From assembly GCA_020637855.1 (NCBI GenBank), contig JACKJR010000001.1, positions 806,001 through 870,000 of the forward strand: 64,000 nucleotides of DNA, written 5' to 3'. This document shows, piece after piece, positions 33,053-41,717 of the stretch; position 1 is the first letter of the stretch; each line of letters starts with the position of its first letter. Both the position numbers and the translations under genes were made by a program. Source of the DNA: Rhodobiaceae bacterium (GTDB taxonomy: Bacteria; Pseudomonadota; Alphaproteobacteria; Rhizobiales; Tepidamorphaceae). The notes below the pieces were generated by a model. That model did no database searches. It was given only the letters and a program-made list of their open reading frames with translations, and was not told the DNA's origin.

Positions 33053-34372
33053 ATGCGTGACGGAGGCCGTATCGCGGCTGCAGCCGAAGTGCTCGATAAC
33101 ATCGCGGGCCGCCACAGGCCTGCCGCTGAAGCACTGAAGGACTGGGGCGTGTCGCACAGGTTTGCGGGTTCCGGCGACCGCGCGGCGATCGGCAACCTCG
33201 TCTTCGACGCTTTGCGCCGCAAGGCGTCTCTGTCCTGGATCATGAACAAGGACACCGGTCATGCGCTGGCGCTCGCCGCCTACGCCTGCCTGTGGGGCAA
33301 CGATCTCGACCATATCGAGGTGACGCTCGCCTCCGACCGCCACAGCACCGGTCCGCTGAAGGATGCCGAGAAGACGGCGATCCGCAGGGGATTGAGCGAT
33401 GAGGCGCTTGCCGATGCGCCAGCCCATGTGCGCGGCGACTATCCCGAATGGCTCGATGCGGCTTTCACGGATGCTTTCGGTGACGAGCGCATCGAGGAGG
33501 GCGCTGCACTGGCGGCCCGCGCCTCGGTCGATCTGCGCGTCAACACTTTGAAGACCGATCGCACCAAGGCGCAAAAGGCGCTGTCGCGCTTTTCGGCTCA
33601 AGCCACGCAATGGTCACCGATGGGTTTGCGGATTGCGGCCGGAGAGGGCCCGCAGCGCGCACCCAACATCCAGGCCGACGCCGCCTATCAGCGTGGACGC
33701 GTCGAAGTGCAGGACGAAGCCTCGCAGATTGCCGCGATCCTGGCGCTTGATCCCGCGCACCGGCAAATTGGCGACCTGTGCGCCGGCGGCGGCGGCAAGA
33801 CGCTGGCGCTGGCAGCGCTGGCCGCCAACAAGGGCCAGATCTACGCTTACGACGCCGATGCCAACCGTCTCGCCCCGATCCACGCACGCTTGCAGCGTGC
33901 CGGCGTCCGCAACACGCAGGTGCTGCCATCCACGCCCGAAGCTTTGGAAGGCATCGCCGGCAAGCTCGATCTCGCCTTCGTCGATGCGCCTTGCACGGGA
34001 ACCGGCGTGTGGCGGCGCAGGCCGGACGCCAAATGGCGGCTTTCGGAAAAGGCGCTTGAAGACCGGCTGAGCGAACAGGTTGCCGTGCTCGACATGGCGG
34101 CTGCAACGGTAAAGCCCGGCGGTACGCTGGTCTATGCCACGTGCTCGATCCTGCCTGCCGAAAACAACGCACAAGTGAAGGCTTTCCTCGGGCGCCACCC
34201 GGATTTCACGCTTACCGACATACGCGAACTCGTGCCCTCAAGGCTCGGCGCCGATGTCGGGGCGGGCTTGCTCGAAGCAGCAATCACCTCCGCAGAGGGC
34301 CTGACACTGACGCCACGCCGCACCGCGACTGACGGCTTCTTCGTCGGCGCGATGCAGCGCAAACCCGCCTGA
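33053..34372 (+). CDS. RsmB-type rRNA cytosine-C5 methyltransferase
   Basis: A 439-residue NOL1/NOP2/Sun family enzyme. Seen: N-terminal RNA-binding part with LRVNTLKTDR near 163, SAM-binding DLCAGGGGKTLALAAL near 242, DAPCTGTGVWRRRPD near 308, and the catalytic cysteine in TCSILPAENNAQV near 363. It methylates C5 of a cytosine, by family similarity position 967 of 16S rRNA, although the target of this subgroup is not certain. It follows guaB closely and is probably co-transcribed. Confidence 0.92.
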   Translation: MRDGGRIAAAAEVLDNIAGRHRPAAEALKDWGVSHRFAGSGDRAAIGNLVFDALRRKASLSWIMNKDTGHALALAAYACLWGNDLDHIEVTLASDRHSTGPLKDAEKTAIRRGLSDEALADAPAHVRGDYPEWLDAAFTDAFGDERIEEGAALAARASVDLRVNTLKTDRTKAQKALSRFSAQATQWSPMGLRIAAGEGPQRAPNIQADAAYQRGRVEVQDEASQIAAILALDPAHRQIGDLCAGGGGKTLALAALAANKGQIYAYDADANRLAPIHARLQRAGVRNTQVLPSTPEALEGIAGKLDLAFVDAPCTGTGVWRRRPDAKWRLSEKALEDRLSEQVAVLDMAAATVKPGGTLVYATCSILPAENNAQVKAFLGRHPDFTLTDIRELVPSRLGADVGAGLLEAAITSAEGLTLTPRRTATDGFFVGAMQRKPA

Positions 34373-34598
34373 CCTGCTTTTTTCACATTCCAGCCTTTTG
34401 GTTGCCAAATTCGCCGGTTATCCGGTTGTCGCAACGGCAGAATGATGTGTGCTGCCGCGAAGACCATCCACCCCTGATCGGAAGAGATCGATGAGACCAC
34501 GCAACGTCATGAGCACGAGATTCGGGCCCCCGCCCGGATTCCGTCCAGCCCCCAGATAGCGGGCCGTTGCGTCGTGCGCGGCTCGCGGGAGAAAACCC

Positions 34599-35561
34599 AT
34601 GCGAGCCGATGCAGCAGAAGAAATCATCCTGACCCAGCCGGAAGCCCGGCGTGCTTACGCCTATGCCCGCGACAGTTATGCGCCACGCCTCCTGGGCTAT
34701 ATTCTTGACCGCGACGTTCCCATTACCCGGCTTCGCGCAAGCCGTTTCGGCCGTCTTCTGGCGCGCCCGAACATGGCGCAGCTTGCAGGCTTCATGGGCA
34801 ACGGCCGGATTGGGTTCGAGGCGCTCTTGCTGGCCGACGGTCTGGCGGTCGATCATCCCGACCTGGCGCAGGACTATGCGATCAATCTGGAGACATGGGA
34901 TGGCGACTATCCCGACTGGTATGGCTGGCAGGTCAGCCGGCGCGGTGTGAACCTCGTCGTGCGGCTGGACTTCACCAGCCGCCATGATGCCGCCTATCAC
35001 AAGTATCTGCGTCCTGGCGAAGCCTCGCCCTTCGCCTACTTCAGCCATCCTGGCAATTGCGGCGGCTACAACACGCTTGCCTGGGCCCGTATCGATCTTG
35101 ATCTCAATGATGGTGAAGCGCTGATCGAGGAAGTGCAGACCGACTGGCTGCGTCTTGCCAATGCCCTGCACGCGCAAGCAAAAGCCGGCCGCAATGTCGT
35201 GCTCGACGGACGCAAGATCCCCGTTGCGCGTATCGAGCGCTACATGTTCCAGGCGCTATGGGCCCACAAGGCCATCTGGCAGGAGGCGGCGATGGCGGCC
35301 GCCCTGCGGGTGATCGTCGAGGATGTCGGCATCCGGTCGATCTTCATGCATACGCCGGAAAGTGGCGTGCGCCTGAAGAACATCGAGGACGATGCCCCGC
35401 CGCGTTCGATCTACACCGACCTGCCGAAGAAGTTCTGCTTTGCGAAGGGCGATGCTCTTCCCCGGTTTCTGGAAGAGGGCGAAGCCCGGCGCCTTGCCGC
35501 CATGCGGCGCAATGCAGTTCTGCCCATGTGGCATCTCGACCTTACGCCGGGCGCATTCTAA
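34599..35561 (+). CDS. Conserved hypothetical protein
   Basis: A 320-residue cytoplasmic protein, without signal peptide or membrane segment, that I recognise only as a rhizobial-type conserved protein of unknown function. Composition is normal for the genome. Visible stretches that look conserved: WDGDYPDWYGWQVSRRG near 107, FAYFSHPGNCGGYNTLAWARID near 148, LIEEVQTDWLRLAN near 180, and the C-terminal IFMHTPESGVRLKN. The last resembles the tail of large protein families that handle nucleic acids or lipids, but nothing is firm. GGAG lies before the ATG, and a strong terminator overlaps its stop, so it is transcribed as a unit. Confidence 0.85.
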   Translation: MRADAAEEIILTQPEARRAYAYARDSYAPRLLGYILDRDVPITRLRASRFGRLLARPNMAQLAGFMGNGRIGFEALLLADGLAVDHPDLAQDYAINLETWDGDYPDWYGWQVSRRGVNLVVRLDFTSRHDAAYHKYLRPGEASPFAYFSHPGNCGGYNTLAWARIDLDLNDGEALIEEVQTDWLRLANALHAQAKAGRNVVLDGRKIPVARIERYMFQALWAHKAIWQEAAMAAALRVIVEDVGIRSIFMHTPESGVRLKNIEDDAPPRSIYTDLPKKFCFAKGDALPRFLEEGEARRLAAMRRNAVLPMWHLDLTPGAF

Positions 35562-35582
35562 AAGAGTGCGCCCGGTGTTTTT
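35545..35582 (+). terminator. Rho-independent terminator after the hypothetical gene
   Basis: A 15-pair stem (35545-35559 with 35563-35577, two G-U pairs, loop AAA) is followed by TTTTT at 35578. It includes the last codon and stop of the 34599-35561 gene. Confidence 0.8.
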
Positions 35583-35606
35583 CCTCCCGCAAATCTTGGA
35601 GACCGC

Positions 35607-36233
35607 ATGCTGAAGCTCTACTACGCGCCGCAGACGATTGCAGTGGCAACGCTGATCGCTTTGGAGGAGGCCGGTGCCGAATACGAGCCCGTGCGCCTGG
35701 ATTTCAGGAACGCGCAGCAGCGCACGCCGGAATATCTCGCCGTCAATCCGAAAGGCCGCGTGCCCGCGCTGGTTACAGACCGCGGCATCCTCACCGAGAC
35801 ACCGGCAACGCTCGCCTATATCGCGCAGACCTATCCGGAATCGAAACTGGCTCCGTTCGACGATCCGTTCGCCCTGGCGCAGGTGCAGTCGTTCTGCGCT
35901 TACCTGTGTTCGACCGTACATGTCGCCCATGCCCACAAGATGCGGGGAACGCGCTGGGTGAAAGAAAGCGACAAGGCAGCGCTGAAGGCGATGACCGCCA
36001 ATGTGTCGAAGACCATGACCGAATGCTTCTTTCTTATCGAGAACGAGATGTTTCAGGGGCCTTGGGTCATGGGATCGCAATTCACCATCTGCGATCCGTA
36101 TCTCTTCGCGATTTCCTCATGGCTTGAGTCCGATGGTGTCGACGTCGCGCAGTTTCCGTTGGTGATCGAGCATCGCAGCCGGATGCACGAGCGAGACACC
36201 GTAAAACGCGTTATGGCGATGCAAAACGCCTGA
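35607..36233 (+). CDS. Glutathione S-transferase family protein
   Basis: A 208-residue GST. The N-terminal thioredoxin-like domain has the conserved NPKGRVPALV (cis-proline) near 47 and LTETPATLAYIAQTYP, which binds the glutathione gamma-glutamyl group. The helical C-terminal domain has the N-capping DPYLFAISSWLES near 165. The usual catalytic Ser/Tyr/Cys near residue 10 is not obvious (YYAPQTIAV). Substrates are unknown. Its start follows TTGGAG and the preceding terminator, so it is a separate unit. Confidence 0.9.
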   Translation: MLKLYYAPQTIAVATLIALEEAGAEYEPVRLDFRNAQQRTPEYLAVNPKGRVPALVTDRGILTETPATLAYIAQTYPESKLAPFDDPFALAQVQSFCAYLCSTVHVAHAHKMRGTRWVKESDKAALKAMTANVSKTMTECFFLIENEMFQGPWVMGSQFTICDPYLFAISSWLESDGVDVAQFPLVIEHRSRMHERDTVKRVMAMQNA

Positions 36234-36297
36234 AAACGGTCACATCTGCCTCTCAATTGTACTTGCGCCATGGCGAACAAGGCGCATAACCATCTTC

Positions 36298-36990
36298 ATG
36301 GATCTATCAGCAGAAAATCTGTTTTCGGCCGGAAAGCTCGTCGGGCATCTGTCCTACGTGCTGCTTGTGCTGTCGATGATGATGCGCTCCATGACGTGGC
36401 TACGCGTCATCGCCATTTCAGCGGGCGTGACCTCCGGCACCTACGGTTATTTTGGCCTCAACGATCCTGTCACGGTCTTCTGGGAGACGGTCTTCGTTCT
36501 GACCAATCTCGTTCAATTGGTCATCATCGTTTTCGAAAACCGCAAGCGCGCGCTCAGCGAGGAGGAGCGTATCGTTGTAAATGCGCTTCTGCCCAAGGCA
36601 GACATGCGGGCGGTGAGGCGCATTCTCAAGCTTGGCGTGATGCGCGAGGTGCCTCCGGAAACCGTACTCATCAAGCAGGGGGAAATGGTGCCGGAACTGA
36701 TCGTGATGACACGCGGTGCGGTGCAGGTCGAAAAGGACGGGCGCATCATCGGCGCTTGCGGTGAGGGCGACTTTCTAGGCGAGATGAGTTTCCTCAGCGG
36801 CGAGCCCGCGACCGCTACCGTGATGGTGACGAACCCTGCCCACTATATGTCCTTCGAACGTTCCCGCTTCCGGGTTTTCCTCGACCGCAATCCGGATATC
36901 CGTCATACCGTTGAAGCCAGCTTCAACCGCAATCTGATGGCCAAACTGGTGCGTACCAGTCACGCTGTCGGCGGCGGTGGAAAACAGTAA
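36298..36990 (+). CDS. Three-helix membrane protein with cyclic-nucleotide-binding fold (Popeye-like layout)
   Basis: A 230-residue protein. Three hydrophobic helices lie at about 12-29, 36-53 and 58-79, then a beta-roll domain from about 105 to 215 reads as a cyclic-nucleotide-binding domain (LIKQGEMVPELIVMTRGAVQV; GDFLGEMSFLSGEPATATV). The phosphate-binding cassette keeps G161-E162 but has A171 where the cAMP-binding arginine normally sits. Three transmembrane segments followed by one such domain is the layout of Popeye (POPDC) proteins, which also lack that arginine. There is no output domain. The ligand and role are unknown; the neighbours (GST, guaA) give no firm clue. Confidence 0.82.
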   Translation: MDLSAENLFSAGKLVGHLSYVLLVLSMMMRSMTWLRVIAISAGVTSGTYGYFGLNDPVTVFWETVFVLTNLVQLVIIVFENRKRALSEEERIVVNALLPKADMRAVRRILKLGVMREVPPETVLIKQGEMVPELIVMTRGAVQVEKDGRIIGACGEGDFLGEMSFLSGEPATATVMVTNPAHYMSFERSRFRVFLDRNPDIRHTVEASFNRNLMAKLVRTSHAVGGGGKQ

Positions 36991-37038
36991 TCCGGTCGGG
37001 CCATTGCCGACTCGGACAAGATTCCGTAAAGGGCCGCG

Positions 37039-38607
37039 ATGGAAAACGTCACCGAGCTTCATCCCGATTCCATCCTCATTGTCGATTTCGGTTCTCAGGT
37101 CACGCAGCTCATCGCGCGCCGGGTGCGCGAAGCCGGCGTCTATTGCGAGATCGTACCCTTCCAGAAAGCCGCGGAGGGCTTCGAAAGGCTGAAGCCGAAG
37201 GGCGTCATCCTGTCGGGCGGGCCGGATTCCGTCACGCGCGAGGGTTCGCCGCGCGCGCCGCAGGAAATCTTCGATCTCGGTTTGCCGGTGCTCGGTATCT
37301 GCTACGGCCAGCAGGCGACCGCGGTACAATTGGGCGGCGTCGTAGAGGGCGGCCATGCGGCCGAATTCGGCCGTGCCTTCGTCGAAATCAACGAACCTTC
37401 CGCGCTTTACGAGGGCATCTGGAAGGTAGGCGAGCGCCACCAGGTGTGGATGAGCCACGGCGACCGCGTGACCAAGCTGCCGCAGGGCTTTGCCGTGCGC
37501 GCCACGTCACCCAACGCGCCCTTTGCGATCGCGACGGACGAGGAGCGGCGCATCTACACCACCATGTTCCATCCGGAGGTCTACCACACCCCTGACGGCG
37601 CGAAACTGCTCGCCCGGTTCGTGCGCGACATCGCCGGCGCCAAGGCCGACTGGACCATGGCTGCCTACCGCGAGCAGGCGATTGCCCAGATTCGCGAACA
37701 GGTGGGTGACGGCAAGGTGATCTGCGGACTGTCGGGAGGCGTCGATTCATCGGTCGCCGCCGTGCTGATCCACGAGGCGATTGGCGACCAGCTCACCTGC
37801 ATTCTCGTCGATCACGGCCTGATGCGAAAAGACGAGGCGTCCCAGGTGGTCGATATGTTCCGCGACCACTACAACATCCCGCTCGTCCACGTCGACGCGT
37901 CCGAGACATTCATCTCCGCGCTGGAGGGTGAAGCCGACCCCGAAACCAAGCGCAAGACCATCGGCAAACTGTTCATCGACGTCTTCGAGGAAGAGGCCGG
38001 GAAGATCGGCGGCGCCGATTTCCTCGCCCAGGGCACGCTCTATCCCGACGTTATCGAGAGCGTGTCATTCTCAGGCGGGCCATCGGTGACGATCAAGAGC
38101 CACCACAATGTCGGCGGCCTGCCCGAACGCATGAACATGAAGCTGGTCGAGCCCTTGCGCGAGCTTTTCAAGGACGAGGTGAGGGCGCTCGGCCGCGAAC
38201 TGGGCCTGCCCGACACCTTCATCGGCCGCCATCCCTTTCCGGGGCCGGGCCTTGCCATCCGCTGTCCCGGCGGCATCACCCGCGAAAAGCTCGACACACT
38301 GCGCGACGCCGATGCGATCTATCTCGACGAAATCAGGAAAGCCGGTCTCTACGATGCCATCTGGCAGGCATTCGCCGTGCTGCTGCCGGTGCAGACCGTT
38401 GGCGTCATGGGCGATTACCGCACCTATGATTACGTGCTGGCGCTGCGCGCGGTGACCTCGGTCGACGGCATGACCGCTGATTTCTACCATTTCGACATGG
38501 AGTTCCTAGGCCGCGCCGCCACCCGCATCATCAACGAGGTCAAGGGCGTCAACCGCGTCGTCTACGACGTGACGTCGAAGCCCCCCGGCACGATCGAGTG
38601 GGAGTGA
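37039..38607 (+). CDS. guaA: GMP synthase (glutamine-hydrolysing)
   Basis: A 522-residue enzyme that aminates XMP to GMP. The N-terminal class-I glutaminase has the catalytic cysteine in GICYGQQAT near 95 and the His-Glu pair in MFHPEVYH near 182. The central ATP-pyrophosphatase has SGGVDSSVAA near 238, and the C-terminal dimerisation domain ends in KPPGTIEWE, the invariant tail. AAGGG precedes the start. A hairpin terminator follows 17 bases after the stop. With guaB upstream it completes the IMP-to-GMP route. Confidence 0.98.
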   Translation: MENVTELHPDSILIVDFGSQVTQLIARRVREAGVYCEIVPFQKAAEGFERLKPKGVILSGGPDSVTREGSPRAPQEIFDLGLPVLGICYGQQATAVQLGGVVEGGHAAEFGRAFVEINEPSALYEGIWKVGERHQVWMSHGDRVTKLPQGFAVRATSPNAPFAIATDEERRIYTTMFHPEVYHTPDGAKLLARFVRDIAGAKADWTMAAYREQAIAQIREQVGDGKVICGLSGGVDSSVAAVLIHEAIGDQLTCILVDHGLMRKDEASQVVDMFRDHYNIPLVHVDASETFISALEGEADPETKRKTIGKLFIDVFEEEAGKIGGADFLAQGTLYPDVIESVSFSGGPSVTIKSHHNVGGLPERMNMKLVEPLRELFKDEVRALGRELGLPDTFIGRHPFPGPGLAIRCPGGITREKLDTLRDADAIYLDEIRKAGLYDAIWQAFAVLLPVQTVGVMGDYRTYDYVLALRAVTSVDGMTADFYHFDMEFLGRAATRIINEVKGVNRVVYDVTSKPPGTIEWE

Positions 38608-38624
38608 TTCTGGCCTGAACTGAA

Positions 38625-38646
38625 AAAGCCGCCCGAAGGCGGCTTT
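38625..38646. terminator. Bidirectional terminator between guaA and the L,D-transpeptidase gene
   Basis: A perfect 9-pair stem, AAAGCCGCC/GGCGGCTTT, with a CGAA tetraloop. On the minus strand it continues with TTTTTC, giving a clear rho-independent terminator for the convergent transpeptidase gene; on the plus strand the T run is short (TTTCCC). Confidence 0.82.
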
Positions 38647-38672
38647 CCCAATTCTCATTGAAAGGTACGGCG

Positions 38673-39449
38673 TCAGCGCACGATGCGCACGATCGTGCCG
38701 TCTTTCTTGTATTCGCTGACCAGAGCGAAGAACTGCTTGGCGTTCTTCGGGTGCAGGCGCACGCAGCCGTGGCTTGCCGGACGGCCCAGATTGCCGATGG
38801 CACCGGTTGCGTGAACCGCATAGCCGCCGTGGAAGAACACCGAATGCGGCATCGGCGCATTGTTGTACTTGCGTGAGCGCCACAGCGTATGCATGCGGTA
38901 CGGGCGCCATTCGCCGGTCGGCGTGCCATAGCCGCGGCGGCCGCTCGACACTTTCCATTCGTACTTCTGCACGCCTTCGACGAACACGCGCATGCGCTGG
39001 TCCGACAGATCGACCACGGCAACGACCTGATCGAACGGCTGGGCCTCATCCGCCCATGCATAGGCGAAGCTGGAAACCGGATCGTTGTCGCCGGCCACTT
39101 CCGGCGGATTGCGCTTGAAGCTGATCGGGTTGTAGCTGAAGAAGGTTATGTTCGTGTGGCGCAGGGCGATGTCGGTCAGAGGCTGATTGTCCTCATACGA
39201 ACCGCGCAACACTTCGACGCTGTCCTTGACGGCTTTTCCGCTCGCTGCGGAGAAGCTGGCTAGTTCAATCGGTGCGGCTGCCGGTGCAGGCCCGGTCACG
39301 CCAACGGACGGATTTTCCGCTTCAACCGCCGGCATGAAAGTCGCTGCAATCGAAGACGCGCTGGCGGGTGCGCTGAAAAGCGCGGCAACACACACAGCGC
39401 AAGCAAGACCGGTTGCATGAAGTTTTGCGTTCAGTTTCACGAGCCCCAT
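38673..39449 (-). CDS. L,D-transpeptidase (YkuD family), exported
   Basis: A 258-residue secreted enzyme. The first 30 or so residues are a signal peptide ending in APASAS. The catalytic YkuD domain is C-terminal (from about 130), with YAVHATGAIGNLGRPASHGCVRL, i.e. the His and the nucleophilic Cys of the S-H-G-C-V-R motif. It forms 3-3 peptidoglycan cross-links or attaches proteins to the wall in the periplasm; such enzymes are abundant in Rhizobiales with polar growth. The reading frame is open 48 codons further upstream, but the ATG at 39449 starts the signal peptide and follows GAGGGG. Confidence 0.94.
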   Translation of the reverse strand: MGLVKLNAKLHATGLACAVCVAALFSAPASASSIAATFMPAVEAENPSVGVTGPAPAAAPIELASFSAASGKAVKDSVEVLRGSYEDNQPLTDIALRHTNITFFSYNPISFKRNPPEVAGDNDPVSSFAYAWADEAQPFDQVVAVVDLSDQRMRVFVEGVQKYEWKVSSGRRGYGTPTGEWRPYRMHTLWRSRKYNNAPMPHSVFFHGGYAVHATGAIGNLGRPASHGCVRLHPKNAKQFFALVSEYKKDGTIVRIVR

Positions 39450-39664
39450 TCCCCTCGTTACATAAGCACACGGAATTTGATTCCCGCGCAATATACAGAT
39501 TATTCGGCGTCCGGATGTTCCCTTACGGCAACACTTTGCGTATTTGTGCTTATAACACCATGGTTTTAAGACTTGGTGACACTGCGGCATCATAACAAGC
39601 CCGTGATCGCGCTTTATGTCTTAAAAGACCAATGATGGTTGCCAGTAGCCTAACGCTCAAAAGT

Positions 39665-40009
39665 TCAGCGTTCCCCCATTCGCGCGCATGTGATGCAAAG
39701 ATGCGCGGCTGGATCGGCGCTGAGCCGATTGGCTGAAATGTCCTCGCCGCACTCGGCGCAAATCCCGTACTCACCTTCCTCGAGGCGTTGAAGCGCCCGC
39801 TCTATGCGCAGGATTTCACCGGCCCGGCGGCGTTCCTGCTCCTGGCTCATGGCTTGCCTCTGCATTGCATCCATCCGGCTGAGCCGGCCGACCGACTGCT
39901 GGTCGAGTGTCACCGGCGCGCTGCCGTCCGCGGCTATATCCGTCAGCGTTTCCAGTTCGCGGCGGCGCTCCAGCAGCACCTTTCTGATCTTTTCATCGTC
40001 CGCGCTCAT
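39665..40009 (-). CDS. DksA/TraR family C4 zinc-finger protein
   Basis: A 114-residue protein of the short DksA-like type. The zinc finger CAECGEDISANRLSADP...CITC (C-x2-C-x17-C-x2-C) is near the C-terminus, preceded by a helical stretch (MDAMQRQAMSQEQERRRAG) and ERALQRLEEGEYGIC. It lacks the long coiled-coil with two acidic tip residues of full DksA, so direct RNA polymerase secondary-channel action is uncertain. The start at 40009 follows GAAGGA. It is divergent from the NnrU-family gene. Confidence 0.92.
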   Translation of the reverse strand: MSADDEKIRKVLLERRRELETLTDIAADGSAPVTLDQQSVGRLSRMDAMQRQAMSQEQERRRAGEILRIERALQRLEEGEYGICAECGEDISANRLSADPAAHLCITCARMGER

Positions 40010-40097
40010 GCCATGTCCTTCAAAAGCCTGAGCCAAGAGGCTATACGGCGGATGCTGCATGCGCAAAATCCCGCTGCAGAAACGAAAGGAACGAAAA

Positions 40098-40673
40098 ATG
40101 CTGCTGCTGATCGTCGGCCTGGTACTGCTCCTTGGCGTCCATAGTATCCAGATCGTTGGCATCAAGAACCCGTTGCTGGCCCGTTTTGGCAAGACGGGAT
40201 ATCGCGCTTTCCATTCGGTGATTTCACTTGCCGGGCTTGTCCTGATCGTCATCGGCTACGGGCAGGCGCGCGCCATGGGTGTGCCTCAGCTCTATGATCC
40301 GCCGGCGTGGCTGCGTCATGTGAACCTCGTGTTGATGATGATCGCCATGGTGCTGTTGGCGGCGTTCGTCGTGCCGGGCCGCATCAAGGCCGCGGTCAAG
40401 CATCCGATGCTGGCAGCCATCAAGGTCTGGGCCCTCGGACATCTGCTGGCCAACGGGGACCTGGCTTCCGTCATCCTGTTCGGCTCTTTTCTCGCCTGGG
40501 CGGTAATTGACCGCATCTGGCTCAAGCGGCAGCCTGTCGATGTCATCGCGTTGGAAAAGGCAAGGGCGGCACCTGCGGCGAACGATCTCATCGCTGTCGT
40601 GATCGGTGCGACGGCCTTCGTCTTGTTTGCTTTCTGGCTGCACCCGGCCCTGATCGGTGTAGCGGTCATGTAG
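40098..40673 (+). CDS. NnrU family inner-membrane protein
   Basis: A 191-residue polytopic membrane protein with six or so hydrophobic segments. Seen: LLLLGVHSIQIV at the N-terminus, GYRAFHSVISLAGLVLI, and HPMLAAIKVWALGHLLANGD, the conserved His-containing signature of NnrU. The family was named from genes near nitrite/nitric oxide reductase loci and is related to isoprenoid/steroid-reductase-like membrane folds; the reaction is not known. The start at 40098 follows AAAGGA. It precedes panB by 10 bases, so both are likely one transcript. Confidence 0.9.
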   Translation: MLLLIVGLVLLLGVHSIQIVGIKNPLLARFGKTGYRAFHSVISLAGLVLIVIGYGQARAMGVPQLYDPPAWLRHVNLVLMMIAMVLLAAFVVPGRIKAAVKHPMLAAIKVWALGHLLANGDLASVILFGSFLAWAVIDRIWLKRQPVDVIALEKARAAPAANDLIAVVIGATAFVLFAFWLHPALIGVAVM

Positions 40674-40683
40674 GGGCGGCATC

Positions 40684-41508
40684 ATGTCCGTACAGAAATC
40701 TGCGACCCGTCTGACAGTCCCCGCATTGCGCGCCCGCAAGGGTGGCGTGCCGATTGTCTCGCTCACAGCTTATGACGTTGAGACCGCCCGGCTGGCCGAT
40801 CCTCACTGCGATTTGCTGCTTGTCGGCGATTCCTTGGGCATGGTCGTTTATGGCCTGCCGAGCACGCTTGCGGTGACGCTGGACATGATGGCGGCCCACG
40901 GGGCAGCCGTGGTGCGCGGTTCCAGCCATGCGGTGGTCGCGATCGACATGCCCTTTGCGTCCTACGAGCAGGGTCCCGCGCAGGCTTTCGAATCCGCCGC
41001 CCGCCTGATGGCGCAAACCGGCGCCCAGGCGGTCAAGCTTGAAGGCGGCGTCGCCATGGCGGAGACGGTTCATTTTCTCGTTCGCCGGGGCATTCCCGTC
41101 ATCGGGCATGTCGGCCTGACGCCTCAGGCGGTGAACGTGCTTGGCGGCTTTCGCGTTCAGGGCAGAAGCCGCGATGGCTGGCCCGCCATCGAGGCGGATG
41201 CAAGGGCAGTGGCCGAGGCAGGCGCCTTCTCGCTCGTTGTCGAGGGGGTTTCAGAACCTCTGGCGCGCCGGATCACCGGGATCGTCGACATTCCGACCAT
41301 AGGAATAGGGGCATCGGCCGGCTGCGATGGTCAGATCCTCGTTACCGAGGACATGCTGGGCCTGACGCCAAAGGCACCGAAGTTCGTGCGCCGGTTCGCC
41401 GAAGTCGGTTCTGCGATGAACGATGCCTTTGCAGCCTATGCCACGGCCGTTCGCGACCGCACGTTTCCGGCTGAGGAGGAGACTTATGCGCAGAAGGACC
41501 CGCATTGA
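40684..41508 (+). CDS. panB: 3-methyl-2-oxobutanoate hydroxymethyltransferase
   Basis: A 274-residue (beta-alpha)8 enzyme of pantothenate synthesis: it adds the one-carbon unit of 5,10-methylene-tetrahydrofolate to 2-oxoisovalerate, giving ketopantoate. Seen: LTAYDVETARLAD near 28, the metal-binding DSLGMVVYG near 49, KLEGG near 118, GHVGLTPQAV near 137, and the catalytic Glu region VVEGV near 181 with GIGASAGCDGQILV near 200. GGGGCGG precedes the ATG. panC is not adjacent. Confidence 0.96.
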   Translation: MSVQKSATRLTVPALRARKGGVPIVSLTAYDVETARLADPHCDLLLVGDSLGMVVYGLPSTLAVTLDMMAAHGAAVVRGSSHAVVAIDMPFASYEQGPAQAFESAARLMAQTGAQAVKLEGGVAMAETVHFLVRRGIPVIGHVGLTPQAVNVLGGFRVQGRSRDGWPAIEADARAVAEAGAFSLVVEGVSEPLARRITGIVDIPTIGIGASAGCDGQILVTEDMLGLTPKAPKFVRRFAEVGSAMNDAFAAYATAVRDRTFPAEEETYAQKDPH

Positions 41509-41656
41509 GCCATCTGCCGGATGCCATCCTCATGCCCCAATCTGCCGGTTAACCCTGCATGGCGACCGAAGCGCGCTCAGGGGCACAGATAGTTTGCGCG
41601 CAAGCTGCGCACGCGCTATCACCCCCACGGGATTCCCTGTAGCGCAAACCGGGTAG

Positions 41657-41683
41657 TCCCAACCCGTTTGTAACGGGCTGGGA
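41657..41683. terminator. Hairpin in the panB-yfgM gap
   Basis: TCCCAACCCGT and ACGGGCTGGGA pair over 11 positions with one mismatch around a five-base loop. No T run follows (GAAATAAC), so it is a weak terminator candidate or a processing/attenuation structure. The rest of the 209-base gap shows only short GC-rich inverted repeats (GTTTGCGC near 41595 against GCGCAAAC near 41642). Confidence 0.4.
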
Positions 41684-41717
41684 AATAACAATCGGAAACA
41701 CTTAAGGCCCGTCATAG

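Noticed and set aside
31343..33610. Open frame of 755 codons on the minus strand
   Set aside because: It runs antisense to guaB and rsmB, has no recognisable domain and is low-complexity in the way third-position GC bias produces; both sense genes are certain.
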